Below are positions 25,430-36,690 of a stretch of DNA of 64,000 nucleotides, piece after piece. The notes below the pieces were generated by a model, which searched no databases, was not told where the DNA came from, and worked only from the letters and a program-made list of their open reading frames with translations. The position numbers were made by a program, and so were the translations under genes. The stretch is from Oscheius onirici (taxonomy: Eukaryota; Nematoda; Chromadorea; Rhabditida; Rhabditidae): the NCBI GenBank assembly GCA_932521025.1, contig OW051468.1, positions 4,712,064-4,776,063 on the forward strand, in the 5' to 3' direction. Each line of letters starts with the position of its first letter. Positions within the stretch are counted from its first letter, which is position 1.

Positions 25430-27163
25430 AAAAGGGTGCAAAAAAGAGAAAGCTAACGGCATCCACTAGCACCCAAGATGTCAATAGCAACGCGAGTGAA
25501 CCACCAGAGAAGATTATTAAAGAGGATGAGCCAACGACGTATATTTCTGACTGGTTCTTTTCTCTTCCGTTTTTTAAAATACAATAATTTACAGCGGCGA
25601 AGACGATGTCATCTGTCTTGGAGCCCCAGGTCAGCCTCAACCTTCTTCGTCCCCGTCCAAAACTAAACCCTCTCCGCCAAAAAATGGCTTTGTCGGTACG
25701 TCGCCGGATAATCACGAAGAATGGTGTCGTCAAAACGACATACCTTTAGACTACGAGAAAAAGTTGATTGGCGTAAGCTATTGTGGGACGAACTCACATC
25801 AACTGTTTGCTTTGGAAACTAGGAAAAAGTAGGTTTCTTACCTTATGGCTATTAGACAGGTGTTTTTTAGATGGCCAGAGCAATGTGAGGAGTTTGATAA
25901 GGAAATTTGGCTTCATTACAAAAACAACGGACAATGTTCAAAAGTTTACGACTGGAAAATGCAGGTCCGCGACAAGCTGTTCGCTGAGTTCAAAGATGTC
26001 AGTTTCCTGTTACCGTTGCTCTCAAACGTTTCATTTTTAGGTGTTCTACAATACGCCAAAAGTAAATTTATGGGCTGTTGGATCAACTGTTAACGGCTGT
26101 GGAAGCTTCAATTCGGACATGGATCTCTGTCTGTGCTTGCCGGACGACAGCCTTGACAATCCTTACTTCACCGAGAAATCGTACACAACGAAGAGCTAGT
26201 TCCTTCAAACAGTAGATTTTTAGGAAATGTCTGAGAGTGCTGAGACAAGTACAGAATGCACTGAACAAAAGACCAGCAATGAGACAGATCGTCAGGCACA
26301 CGGAGGTCATTTCACAAGCTAAAGTATGCTTTCTTTCGTCTTTTAACAAACACAATGGTTTATGTCCCAATTATAAAAGTCGATCTCCATCCTCCGTACG
26401 AAGAGCTCGATCTTGATATCAACGTGAACAATGTTGCCGGCGTCTACAATTCTCATCTGATTCACTATTATTCCAAGTAAGTGATACCTTTTCCTCCACA
26501 TAAATTAAATGAAAACAGCTATAAGCCAGTAATTTTCAGAGTAGACGTGCGTTTCCCTTCAATCTGCCTTCTGGTCAAGCATTGGGCTATTATCAACGAA
26601 ATTTCGGACGCAATGAACGGCACTTTCAACAGCTACTCTCTCATCCTGATGGTTCTTCATTATCTTCAATGTGGAGTGAAGCCGGCCGTTCTTCCTAACT
26701 TGCAACATCTGATGCCTGAGCTATTTTCGACGGAAACCGAGCTTGAACATTTGGAACTACACGGAGAACTGGAAGGATTACCAGGTTTTTCATTTTTTTT
26801 TGCTTCAAATTTTGCAATCTAGAGCGCCCGTTGAACAATATGAAAATCGGCGACCTAATGGTGGGATTTTTCGCTTACTACAGAAACTTTGACTTTGAAA
26901 CGTGGGCAATGAGTGTCCGATCCGGCAGAAGATTCTTGAGAAGTGATCTCGAGAACGGAAACACAAACTACTACATTTTCATTGAAGAGCCCTTCGATCT
27001 CATAAATACTGCAAGGTGAAGAGGTTTTTTTCCTCAACAAATTATTTGCAGATGTGTCAGAGAGCCTCATAATTTCGAGTCGATTAAGAAAGCCTTCCGT
27101 ACAACCTGTCAGGCGCTTTCAAAACGTGGCCCACAGCTCAAGAACATTGGCGTAACTTTGTGA
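25430..27163 (+). CDS. GLD-2-like cytoplasmic poly(A) polymerase / terminal nucleotidyltransferase
   Basis: Multi-exon gene from the ATG at 25430 to TGA 27161-27163; an in-frame ATG at 25354 could extend the start. The N-terminus is basic and low-complexity (MAKKKGAKKRK, PSSSPSKTKPSPP). The nucleotidyltransferase core has WAVGSTVNGCGSFNSDMDLCL with the paired catalytic Asp, and the third carboxylate in ELDLDINVNNVAG. The PAP-associated region follows: VKHWAIINEISDA, SSL-type SYSLILMVLHYLQCG, MKIGDLMVGFFAYY and the family end IFIEEPFDLINTAR. Such enzymes lengthen mRNA poly(A) tails in germ cells or tail small RNAs. There is no RNA-binding domain, as in GLD-2, which relies on partner proteins. 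An AATAAA lies at 27210-27215. Confidence 0.88.
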
Positions 27164-27267
27164 AATCGTCTATTGTTAGGTTGTTTTCTTTATTGTTGAT
27201 TTTGTGTTAAATAAACTTGAGCTTCGACGAGAAGTGACGATGATTGGGAATAATAAATCAAGGAAAA

Positions 27268-28206
27268 TTAATTGGTTGGGAATTCGGCTCCTCTCACATA
27301 GAGGAAGTAGTACAGCGCTAAAATTACTTTTTTTGTGGAAGGAAATGATCTACTTACCAAGAAAAGAACAAAAAGAAGTCGGGAAAAGGAGTCTTGAGAC
27401 GAGGTCAACACGTCGAGACAGCTCGGTTCCCCTTCCAAGCGTGTCCAACAGTCTGCTGAACCAATTGCACATACTTTTTCGTCGATAACTGGACAAGTCG
27501 AGACGAAGATTCTGGCGCTCGGACGGACAGACACAGTCGTCTATCCGCTTCTTGTTGCTCTTCTTGTTAAACTCTTTTCGACCGTGATAATTTACGAGGG
27601 CGTACTCTAAAGTTAAAGGTTCATTCTTCACTTTCTTTTGCAATTGCGTACGATTTAGTCATTTTCGGCCTGAAGACGAAAATTTCGAGCTTTTTCGAAG
27701 CTCTCTTCGTTCTATACGTTGCAGAGCTTGAGAATGTTGTCTGCAAGCCGAAAATAACGCGTGAACTTTTTTTCACAAGCAGTGGGCTTCCAAAAGAGGT
27801 TTTACAGTGTTCCCAAAATTTTGCGTAAAATCGAGTCTTACCTAGCAGCGCGCCGAAAATGAAGGCCATGCAGACACCAATCCAGACATCTACGGCCTGA
27901 AATGAGCTACTTCGCGAAAAAAAGAAGAAAGCTGACTTTAATATAAGAAACAGGAGGTAGCTTTGAGTTGATACCAGAAGCCTGAGTAGTCATGGTCAAG
28001 AGAGTCGTGACTCCCAGACTGACTCTGGCCGGAACCGCATCCTTGTCCAACCAAAAGGAGACCCATGAGACGACGACCAACATCATACAAGGAATGTAAA
28101 GTTGAATGAGATAGTAACTGAATTTGAGAGAGTAGGGAGTAAGACAGAAGGATACCTGTACTCCCTGCGAAGAAGCAACTTGACCCGAGCACATGAGTAT
28201 TCACCT
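27268..28206 (-). other. avr-14 alternative membrane module B (TM1-TM4, distal)
   Basis: Exons: [16 protein letters not shown], then [12 protein letters not shown] (TM1), the PAR-M2 exon, [23 protein letters not shown] (M3), the long M3-M4 loop with [10 protein letters not shown], and TM4 ([19 protein letters not shown]) to TAA at 27268-27270. It can join the shared ectodomain only by skipping module A. The intron after LRREY is about 38 nt. Confidence 0.85.
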
Positions 28207-30141
28207 GGAAACTCTCTTTAGGAGAGTCTAGAATATAAGAACTAGAAACTAAGAGAATAAGACAACGGGAAATTACCAAAGAAGAAGAGAATAAGGCAAG
28301 TTCACATAAGGTAGACGGCCCAATAGAGGACTGAATGGACAGATTTGACAGAGGTTAAGACAAAGATACCATTGAAGCAGGTGTAGCCGATTGGAAAGAC
28401 CTGAGAGAGGAGACAGTTAGACAGAGACAAAGGAGAAGGACACATACCACACGGGAGACGACGTCGATTCGTTTCGATCGCTCCTTGTAGCGACGGACGA
28501 AGAGTCGACAAAACCAACTGGTACGGGGCTGACTCCCTTGAAGGGGTCGGTAGCCGTCATGCGGCAATTGGAGCATTCGAGCAGAATTTGTCATGTCCTT
28601 TCGAGCTGCATAGTTCACAAGAGCGAACTCTAGCAAAGCCCCAAAAATGAAGGCAAGACACACTCCAATCCACACATCAATCGCCTAGAAGTTTTGGTTT
28701 TTTTAATTACAAAAGATTCTAAGAAAATAATCGCATGCCTTGGTATAGCTGACAGGCGGTAGTTTGGCGTTGATGCCGGAACTCTGAAAGAACAACGGGG
28801 TTACGGTAGGCAGTATGAGCCTGCCTGGGTAGTCATGGTTAGAAGGGTAGTCACTCCTAAAAGCACACATAAGCATAGAGTAAAGAGTCAGAAGACAGAT
28901 ACCTAAAGTGACTCTTGCCGGCACGGAATCTTTATCGAGCCAAAAGCTGACCCACGAGACAATGACCAACATGAAGGAGGGAATATAAAGCTGAACGAGA
29001 GTCGGTTAAAAACGCGGGACAAAAGAGAGACCTGGAGAAGATAGTAGCTGAATTCACGACGAAGGACCATACCGACACGCAGACACGAGTATTCACCTGA
29101 ATGTGGACGGTACTGGACTGGACAAAACAAGACAAGAAGCGGAAGAGGTACCTGTATTTGTTTTGGAAGTGCAGTATGCTGTGACTACATCCTGTAGTTC
29201 GAAAGAAGGCAGAGACTGACGAAGTCCGTCTTTTTGTTGAACAGGGTTTTTCGCCTTCCACTCGTACTTGATGTCCTGGGTTGTATAAGCATCTGCAAAG
29301 TTTCTCTTTAAAAGATCCAATGAGGCGTGCTCCTCTTCCGGAAACGTGACTTACAGGAAGCGAGGTCGATGAGGCAGTTCTGGCGATCGAGTGGATAAAA
29401 CTCGAGAGACATTGGACAGGAGAGTACTAAAGAGAGACGGACAGAGTACAAGATGGAGCCATCTTTGTGGATCCGAATCAAAACGTTCGGCTTGTCTATC
29501 AAGTGACGACGAGCCTCTCTGACCATGGTCTTTGATAAAAATTGAAAAAAAAAACATACTTTTCGTTCTGGAAAAAGGTGTCTGGCATCCAGATCTGTTG
29601 TGACTGATCTGCATTCTCGCTGGTGGCAAGAACCACAAAAGGTGGCACCTAAACGGTTAACAATATTCTGTCCATTTGTGATATGCGACCCACACAAAGT
29701 GAGTTTTGCTGTCTCAACAGAAACAAACGGATGTGCAATTGTATTTTTCAAACTGGGATGTTGATTACACCTTCTACGAACTTCGAGAAGCAGACGAACC
29801 TCAGTATTGTCGTCCTCATAGCGTTCATAGGCGAGTCGTGCATCGACCCATTCCTCTCGAAATGTGAACTGAGCACTGTACTCCATGTTCACGTCGTCAA
29901 TCTTGGAAATGGATCGGAGGTAGATGTTGACGGTGACCATGACAGGACCACCAGTATCCGGCCAAGATACATTGGCCCCTCTAGGTCGAACTCTCCAGTC
30001 ATAGTCCTATTTTCAAGTTCCAGTCATAGTCTGTTATTTTACCTTTAAGATTCTTTGGATGATTTCCTGCTCTTTGAGCTTCCTCTTGGCGGAATAGACG
30101 AGGACGGCTGAAAGGAGCAGCAAAAGAGCTGCGGGTTGCAT
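27268..30141 (-). CDS. avr-14: Glutamate-gated chloride channel, AVR-14 type, with two alternative membrane modules
   Basis: Starts at 30141 with signal peptide [17 protein letters not shown]. The shared ectodomain (30141 to about 29143) has [24 protein letters not shown], a Cys-loop with 13 residues between cysteines ending FYPLDRQNC, and the GluCl-specific second disulfide ending at the KTNTG|EYSC splice junction. Downstream lie two complete TM1-TM4 exon sets, both starting GEYSC after a consensus acceptor in the same phase: module A at about 29094-28302 and module B at about 28206-27268. Both keep PAR at the cytoplasmic M2 end ([20 protein letters not shown]), the anion-selectivity signature, and SGIN(A/S)KLPPVSY. 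Module B closely follows what I recall of the nematode AVR-14B tail (DDC.CPS...[10 protein letters not shown]). This repeats the C. elegans avr-14 organisation, where alternative splicing swaps the channel domain. Target class of ivermectin; both modules have Gly in M3 (DVWIGVC). Confidence 0.92.
28302..29094 (-). other. avr-14 alternative membrane module A (TM1-TM4, proximal)
   Basis: Exons: [22 protein letters not shown], then [17 protein letters not shown] (TM1), the PAR-M2 exon, [15 protein letters not shown] with the M3 exon [23 protein letters not shown], an M3-M4 loop differing from module B, and TM4 ([20 protein letters not shown]) ending with TGA at 28302-28304. The module has its own stop, so isoform A terminates before module B. 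Confidence 0.85.
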
Positions 30142-30626
30142 TGAGACAAGTTAGCTTGTTACGCCAAGGACCATCTATAAATTTAAAAGGAATTTCAAAA
30201 AAGGGAAAGAGAAAAAGGACAAAGACTTGTGACTTTAGAATTCAGTTGTGAGCGGTCTTTCGAGAGCGACTCTGACTAATGGCTATTGGAGCAACGCCCC
30301 GGAAAACTGCCATTCACGGGATTTGTGACGAGACTTGTGATATTTAGAAGGAGGATTAGTGCTTCTCATTTTAGACGGCTCTCCATTTACATATTCAGGT
30401 AGCAGGAGACAAAAAGAGACACTTGTCAGGACTAATGAGAGTTAGAGTTTCTCGACGGAGAGACATGGGGCTATTTATGCTGTGCTCGTATATTAATGCC
30501 GTTTGCGAGAAGCAAATGAATTCTCTCAGGATTGACTGAACAGAGAGCCTCTCCTGCAATCAGAAGGGTCAATTCCGAGGATGATTAATACCACGGTTCA
30601 GGCAATATGATAGTGCTAGAAGACTG

Positions 30627-30929
30627 TCATTTTGAACGCGAAATGCATCTGATTACTTCCCATTCTTTAGCAAAGCACGAGCAAAAGTAGAACCGATGGT
30701 GATTAAGAAAAACAAGAAAAAATACCAGGAAAATCAAGGCGCTTGCCACCGTCCCTCCTGGATTGTGTTCCTTCGTTGGCGACACTATTGAAATTGGCTG
30801 TTTGTGGGCACTCACCTCAATTGCTGGCTCTGTTTGACTTCCACATGGAAAGAGCTTAATTCCCGGCAGACAAATGGCTACTCTTGAATCGATCTTTAAA
30901 ATGACCAGATAACCGGTATAGGAGCTCAA
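30627..30929 (-). CDS. Weak small open frame in gene-poor region
   Basis: 100-codon open frame beginning MSSYTGYLVILKIDS with CLPGIKLFPCG and a late hydrophobic stretch (SALIFLVFFLVFLN). A GTGAGT donor lies after EPAIE, so it may instead be a short spliced ORF. No family is recognised and there is no independent support. Confidence 0.18.
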   Translation of the reverse strand: MSSYTGYLVILKIDSRVAICLPGIKLFPCGSQTEPAIEVSAHKQPISIVSPTKEHNPGGTVASALIFLVFFLVFLNHHRFYFCSCFAKEWEVIRCISRSK

Positions 30930-31180
30930 AGAGCAAAAGATAGATCGGGTTACGGCTGATTCATGGACCGGACAAGAAAAGCAGTCGTAGTTGAAAAAAT
31001 TTCAAAGACGGAAGGTAACCATGGTGCTAAATTCTAAAAAACCATGAGGTCACTAAAGAATAAGAAAGTTCTGGGAAAATATGTAACGGGAATTTTCAAT
31101 AATACCAGTAGTCCAATTGGAAGAAAAGAGTAGTGTAATGAAAACCAGCAGAGAGATGTCGTCTGCAACAACAGGCTCTC

Positions 31181-31540
31181 TCTACTACTACTACTACTAA
31201 AGCGCAATGGTTTCTGTCTTGGACTCTGTCAGAATGTTTGTCCGAGTCCACGAGATTCGTCGCCATAAGTCAGAATTTGTCAGGATAAGATTGTAAACTT
31301 GAAGTGGGAACGAGTTTGTCGAGATACGTTATGTTTTGTCAAGATATTAGTCAAGTCGGATGCTAATCCAGAACTTGGGCATAATTTGTTACGTGAAGTT
31401 CAGCCAGGGCAGCGAAGAAGAGTAAACTGAATACGAAAACGTTCCAGTCCAGTCAACTGGTGGAGCCAGTAGAGTTTCGAACTGTCTGCTTTGTGCTCAC
31501 TTGCACACGAGAAGTCGCGTGTTCAAAAGAGAGGAGCAGC
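31181..31540 (+). repeat. SINE-like repeat S1, copy 2, next to a (CTA)n run
   Basis: Begins after a short (CTA)n run (31181-31198) with AAAGCGCAATGGTTTCTGT. It keeps the GTCCACGAGATTCGTCGC and AAGTCAGAA blocks shared with copy 3, and downstream has a tRNA-like block (AGTAGAG...GTGTTCAAAAG, about 31465-31520) positioned like the tRNA-like part of copy 1. It suggests a full element of roughly 340 bp. Confidence 0.6.
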
Positions 31541-33362
31541 ATCTTAATAATTGTGATGGACGGATGAGAAAGACGAGAATGAGAGGGAAGACCCTCCTGA
31601 TCGCTAGGAGACTCCGATGTTCATAGATCCAAATCGATGAAAATAAGAGACTAAAGACTCAATAAACGATGGATCTGCGGAAGTGTGCCATGAAATCCGA
31701 CCGCCTGGGCCAGCGGCAAGTGAGTGCTCGTCGCGTTTCCGCCCAGCAACTACTCTCTCCAAACGTCACGACGTTTGTATGGATGAGATGAGCAGGATTA
31801 GGATTGGAGGAATCTCTGTCTGTGTTTGTTCGACGAGGCAAATGGACATATCCGGTCGCGGAGGAAATCGGAAGAATAGCAATGAGGAGGGAGGCTTTTT
31901 GGACTTTGGATGATTTCAGCGAAACTATGAGGAGAGCTAAACGGCGCGACCTGAAGTTGCAAGTTGTCAATTATTCATGCTTTTGAAACGGCTACCCTTT
32001 TAGACGTCTTTTGACGCCACACAAAATCCCCACTTTTGTGTCTCACGAGGCGAAAAAGACTGGGAGTTTGAGCCATGACCAAGTACTTGAAACTGAAAGC
32101 TCAGAGTTCCGAGCAGGTGAGTTTGGCAGCGCCTCAGCGTGTCGAAATTAGAAAGATGGCTGCAGTAATTAATGTCGATGGTGACACTTTTGCCAATTTA
32201 GGCTTTTTCCGCTTTTCTTCGAGGTACTGAATCCAAAGAAAACACGAGGACTTCCAGACTGTTAAAATTAGAAGAAAGACCAAGATCGAGGGAAGAAGAT
32301 TGACATGCGGAAACAGTTGTTGTGACCTATGACGGAACCCTCTGGTTATACAATTTTCGAATCACAATCAATGAGAAGAAGCAAGTGCAAGTTTGCACCT
32401 GCTCAAAGGGGGATAAGCCAGTTGGTCGAACAGACAAAGAATGAATGTAAATCGGGAAGAATTGAGCGGCAGTCGGCGCATTCTCGTCAGGTTATTAGAT
32501 TCGCCACTCTGCCCCGGCTATCGACGAGAGGAGAGGGGTCAGACAAGAGGACTACTTGAGAAGAGTTGAGCTTGCATCTAGCCAACTGATGGAGTCAGGG
32601 TCCAAGAGAATGGAAGTCGACTCATCGAGAGCTCAACTCATCGTGTGGAAGAGCACTTTGCCTCGGAGAGTCATTATCCGACGAGTCGTTGAATGAGGTG
32701 CTTCTAGTGTTACGAATGCAGTTACTAACTCTTTAGCTAAAGAGACTCAGAAGGAATGTGACACACTGCATTTGTATGAAAGAGACTGACTCAGAGTGAC
32801 AGCCATGTTTTGGCCAACGTCACTATTTCTGACCAACTACAGTTGAAGTTCAAAAGTTCTCGCAGACTCAAGAGGGATCCCGAATTTCATCGTTGTCGGA
32901 GGTCTAATTGAATAGAGACGAGAGGAGACTGAGAGCTAGGAAGGGAACAGATTTCTCGAAATCACTTTGGACGAGATGACCACTCTGGTGTAAAATATCA
33001 TATCACACACTCATAACACAACCGCGATGATGGCTGTCGATATGAGCTCGTCATCAGGTCGCTTTTTGCACAATGAGTTATGTTATTCAACCCCATCAAT
33101 TCCCGTTCTGTAACTAACTTTCTTCGCGCTGATGTCTGTTCCAGTAAATCAAATCCCAGAGTGTCGAATCCAAAAGGACTACTATAGCTTTAATAAAAAA
33201 AGTTTCTTTTACAACATTTGTGCTTAATTTCAAAAGTTACACAGTTTGCAAACTTTTCGAAAACTTCGAGTGTTATCCCCCAAAAAGAGGACAATTAGGA
33301 ATTGCAAAACATATAAAAAGCGAGCGATTCTGAAGAGAAAACATAACATCCATCGGATCACC
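31541..33362. other. Gene-poor stretch upstream of MSP gene
   Basis: About 1.8 kb with only short open frames on both strands (for example 31683-31913 plus and 31970-31659 minus) that lack domains or supporting splice structure. The last few hundred bases presumably hold the MSP promoter; no element was recognised. Confidence 0.4.
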
Positions 33363-33736
33363 ATGGCCACTGTTCCTCCCGGAGACATCGCTACCCAGCC
33401 AGGCACCAAGATCGTCTTCAACGCCCCCTACGACGACAAGCACACATATCACATCAAGATCGTCAACTCCTCTGCTCGTCGCATTGGATGGGCCATCAAG
33501 ACGACCAACATGAAGCGTCTTGGAGTCGACCCTGCCTGTGGCTGTCTAGACCCCAAGGAGGCTACTCTGATGGCCGTCAGCTGTGATGCCTTCGCCTTCG
33601 GACAGGAGGACACCAACAACGACCGTATCACCATCGAGTGGACCAATACTCCGGATGAGGCTGCCAAGCAGTTCCGCTGGTCCAGGGAGACGGAATTGTC
33701 CGTCGCAAGAATCTCCCCATCGAATACAACCCCTAG
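33363..33736 (+). pseudogene. msp: Major sperm protein gene with C-terminal frameshift
   Basis: Single exon from the ATG at 33363. The translation follows the nematode MSP family almost residue by residue: [55 protein letters not shown] and [11 protein letters not shown]. After AAKQFR the frame breaks at about 33680-33682: two residues (6 nt) are missing and one T is lost from the expected TGGTTCC. The conserved MSP tail ([17 protein letters not shown] then TAG at 33734-33736) is intact one frame over. As read, the protein carries an unrelated tail to 33773. MSP polymerises to drive amoeboid sperm crawling, and the tail belongs to the folded beta-sandwich, so the product is probably defective; a single-base sequencing error is the alternative. 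An AATAAA lies at 33740-33745. Confidence 0.8.
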
Positions 33737-34308
33737 ACTAATAAATGTTAGGGAGCAGAGTCTTTTTTATTGACACACTGACAACCCGACCTCAATAGTA
33801 TTCTTTTAGTGGAAGTGTTTTATGGTAGTCCATTGGTATTCCTCATGGTACATTGTTATTCTTCCGGGAGTTTTGTACTCTTCTACTGGCTTACTATGTT
33901 GACTACTATGATTCAACCGTAGCATATCATTTAGGCTCTCTTCTGTACTTTCTTAGTGGGAGAACTACCTGCTTCCTCAGCTTACGTAGTTATTTCCGTT
34001 TCTACCAATCAGTGAAGGCTGCAAACCTTGGCTTCGGTTCCTGCACTTCAAAGTTTAGTTTAGATTTCTTAGCTCATGAACTAATTCGTAGACGAAACTC
34101 GACTAACTCGTAGATATGAAGTTTTGCAGCACCTAGAAAATGATAATTATCCAACCATGATCGGGTGTAAAAGATATCTGGGAAGAAGTCGTTTAGAAAC
34201 AGACTGAACTGCCGGAATAGAAGAAACTCGCGTGTGATTGTTTATTGTGTCGAGCTCTGTCGAATTTCCAAACGCGAGACTATCAGATTACACCCAACTC
34301 ATACGCCA

Positions 34309-35894
34309 ATGATTCTCCGACTATCTATTGTCCTATTACTTTCTGCCAAAATCAGAAGTTACGAGACTTCAACAGGCACGTTTCTGGAAAAGATTTTGAA
34401 TGGGTACGATCCTCTGGTAAGGCAATCTTTTTCACCGTCCGAATCGACTTTAGGGGCATCCAGCAACGGGTCAAGACACTCCGTTCCGGACCTATTTCAA
34501 ACTATTCATATATCATTTGAGCGTCTCGGGTACAAAAGTTAAAGTCCACGGATTTGTGCAATTGGTAACCAAATGTGCAGAGGTGCAATGCATTGTTTGC
34601 AGGCATGGAGAGACAAGCGTATTCGATGGAATCCGGCAGAATACAACAAAACTGAAATGATAGTTGTGCCAGAAGAAACCCGTATTTGGACGCCTGTTCA
34701 ACTTCATCTTATAGGGTAAATCGTCTTCTTTTTCCGGAATACCAAACGAAACACAGATCGAGGTATGAGACGAGCAAGAACGCGGGTATTCGGACGAAAA
34801 GATGGTTGCGGGTGATGCCTTCAAATAGACTCGAAGTACGGTCCTTTTATCAAAGAATAAGTCTTTCAAGGTAGCCACCGCTTCGGAAACTTACCAGATT
34901 CTCGAGGAGATGGACTGTTCTGTTATTGGTTCATTTCCATTCGAGACTCTTGATTGTCCTCTCGATTTCATCAATCCTAGACCTTACATGACGGTGAGAG
35001 CAATACTTTAAAACTGCCCAAATTCTAGGAATCGCTTCGTACACATCAACTCAACATTTTTCTAAAGACGCTCTACAATAAGTTGCCCGGAACTAATCCG
35101 ATCAAAACTCTTTTTCAGTGTCTGACGATGACTCGGTCAACGTAAATGGCTGGTCTATTTTGACTGCCCATCAAAGAGAGGCAGTTTTTGACTCGGATAC
35201 TAAAGAATTTCTCTCTCCGTACATTCCTTCCAAAGCAGATGAGAACGATTTGCTTAATAGACAGTAGGCTACACAAATTGAGTGTACGGATTTATTTGAA
35301 GTGGAGCCATACGCTGTAGTATTCGAATCAGAAGAGACGATTGGGGTCAACTTCTGATCACGTTCATCCCAATAATTATGACCATGACCATATTAGCTGG
35401 ATCGTGGCTGACATCACCAAAGTAAGAGCTTCTTTCTGGCTGATTCCAGTGAGAATTTCGGAATGACACTCGGGATATCAATAATGACCATCTACCGAAT
35501 TGAAATGTTCCTCGAAGATATTGTCCAACGGGCTCCAGACTACGCCATTCGGGTCGATTCCAAATTTGGTCAGTTGTCAGAAGCAGTCCGGTAAACAGAT
35601 TTTACAGGAGTGATGTTGCTATTCCTATGGATTACGGCAGTCTGTACCTGTCTATTTCACCAACTGTCTCTGTCTTTCCCAGAACTTTTGCGTCTTCTCA
35701 TCCAGATCTCATGTCGACTGTTCCGACTGTCGTCTTTCCTTGTGAAAGTCGAGAATCGACTGTCGAAAGGTAAGACCTCGGTCATTAACGCGATTGACCT
35801 TCCAGCAGACCTTTCTTTCGAATTTATACGCAGAAGCATCTCATGTCTTCTTATTTTCGTCTTTCTTCTTCTTCTTTTCATAATTCCCTCGTAA
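34309..35894 (+). CDS. Divergent nicotinic-receptor-like Cys-loop subunit
   Basis: Starts at 34309 with signal peptide MILRLSIVLLLSAKIRSY, then LEKILNGYDPL. Exons 34309-34416, 34454-34564 and 34603-34715 are clear. The third gives AWRDKRIRWNPAEYNKTEM and IWTPVQLHL, the loop D/A region of nicotinic subunits. A Cys-loop C-x12-C with FPFETLDC follows (one residue short of the usual 13). Later exons give TM1 (LLITFIPIIMTMTILAGSWL), an M2 that begins canonically TLGISIMT and then contains Tyr, Arg and Glu, M3 (VMLLFLWITAVCTCLF) and M4 (SCLLIFVFLLLLFIIPS) ending at the TAA. Exon joins between the Cys-loop and TM1 are not fully resolved. Likely an orphan, fast-evolving cation-channel-like subunit, or one losing function. 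Confidence 0.65.
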
Positions 35895-36690
35895 TCCGTG
35901 AGAACTTTATCGTCCGGCCCTTATGAACTGTTCCAGCTCGATAAAGATTGTTTATTCAGTTCCTTCGTTGTGTGTGAGACGGTTGATACGACATCTTTTC
36001 TTCCTGCTAAAGTCTTTCGTTTCCGGGTAAAGTAATACACCGAATTAAACTTTTATAAATTTGTCTCGAATTGTCCCGGCTATTGTCGAGTTCCATTTGC
36101 AGAAAAGAACCACACTCAATTGTGGTTTCGTTAAGTTTTGTGACCTTTAGAAAAGCGTTGATGGGTCGAGCAATGGTTTACTGCCTCCCAGAGTTGATCA
36201 AGAGTAACGTTCCCGGACAAAAATTAGAAATGAACACCCGACCTTTCTCTCTCGAGTGCGTCTCTTGTATCCGCCAAGTTTTTTGGAGCGCAAACCAAAC
36301 AGTGTCTGATGAAGTTCTCATAAAACATAGTTTGTTGTTGAATAGACTCTCATCGCTCGTTCAGAGTCATAAAACTGACGCCAGTCAGGAAGAGGACAAA
36401 GATTTCACAAAACATGTTTCGAAATCTTTTTGAATGGTTCAGGTGAATAGTTAGCCCGTTCAAATAGCCTTTTGTCTCCTTTCGCGCGCATCTTCTGTAC
36501 GCGTGCCTGCTGCCAGCAGCTATCCGTTTCCACCCAGGGTGGGCGTGGCCCCCATGCGTGTTTTTCATGTGTGTGTCGCTGTGTGGCGCTTTCTCTTCTC
36601 CAAGACCACCACATTTTCCAAAATCTTTCAGAACAACTCTCGACTGGATAATGTACCTCTAGTACCATCTGTTGTCTCCTTCTTTCCATC
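35895..36690. other. Intergenic region upstream of FERM gene
   Basis: About 800 bp with short open frames only (such as 36071-36433) and no recognised motif. Confidence 0.4.

Noticed and set aside
31186..31198. (CTA)n run as a satellite or CRISPR-like repeat
   Set aside because: Only a few units of a simple microsatellite next to the S1 repeat; no spacers, and this is a eukaryotic genome.
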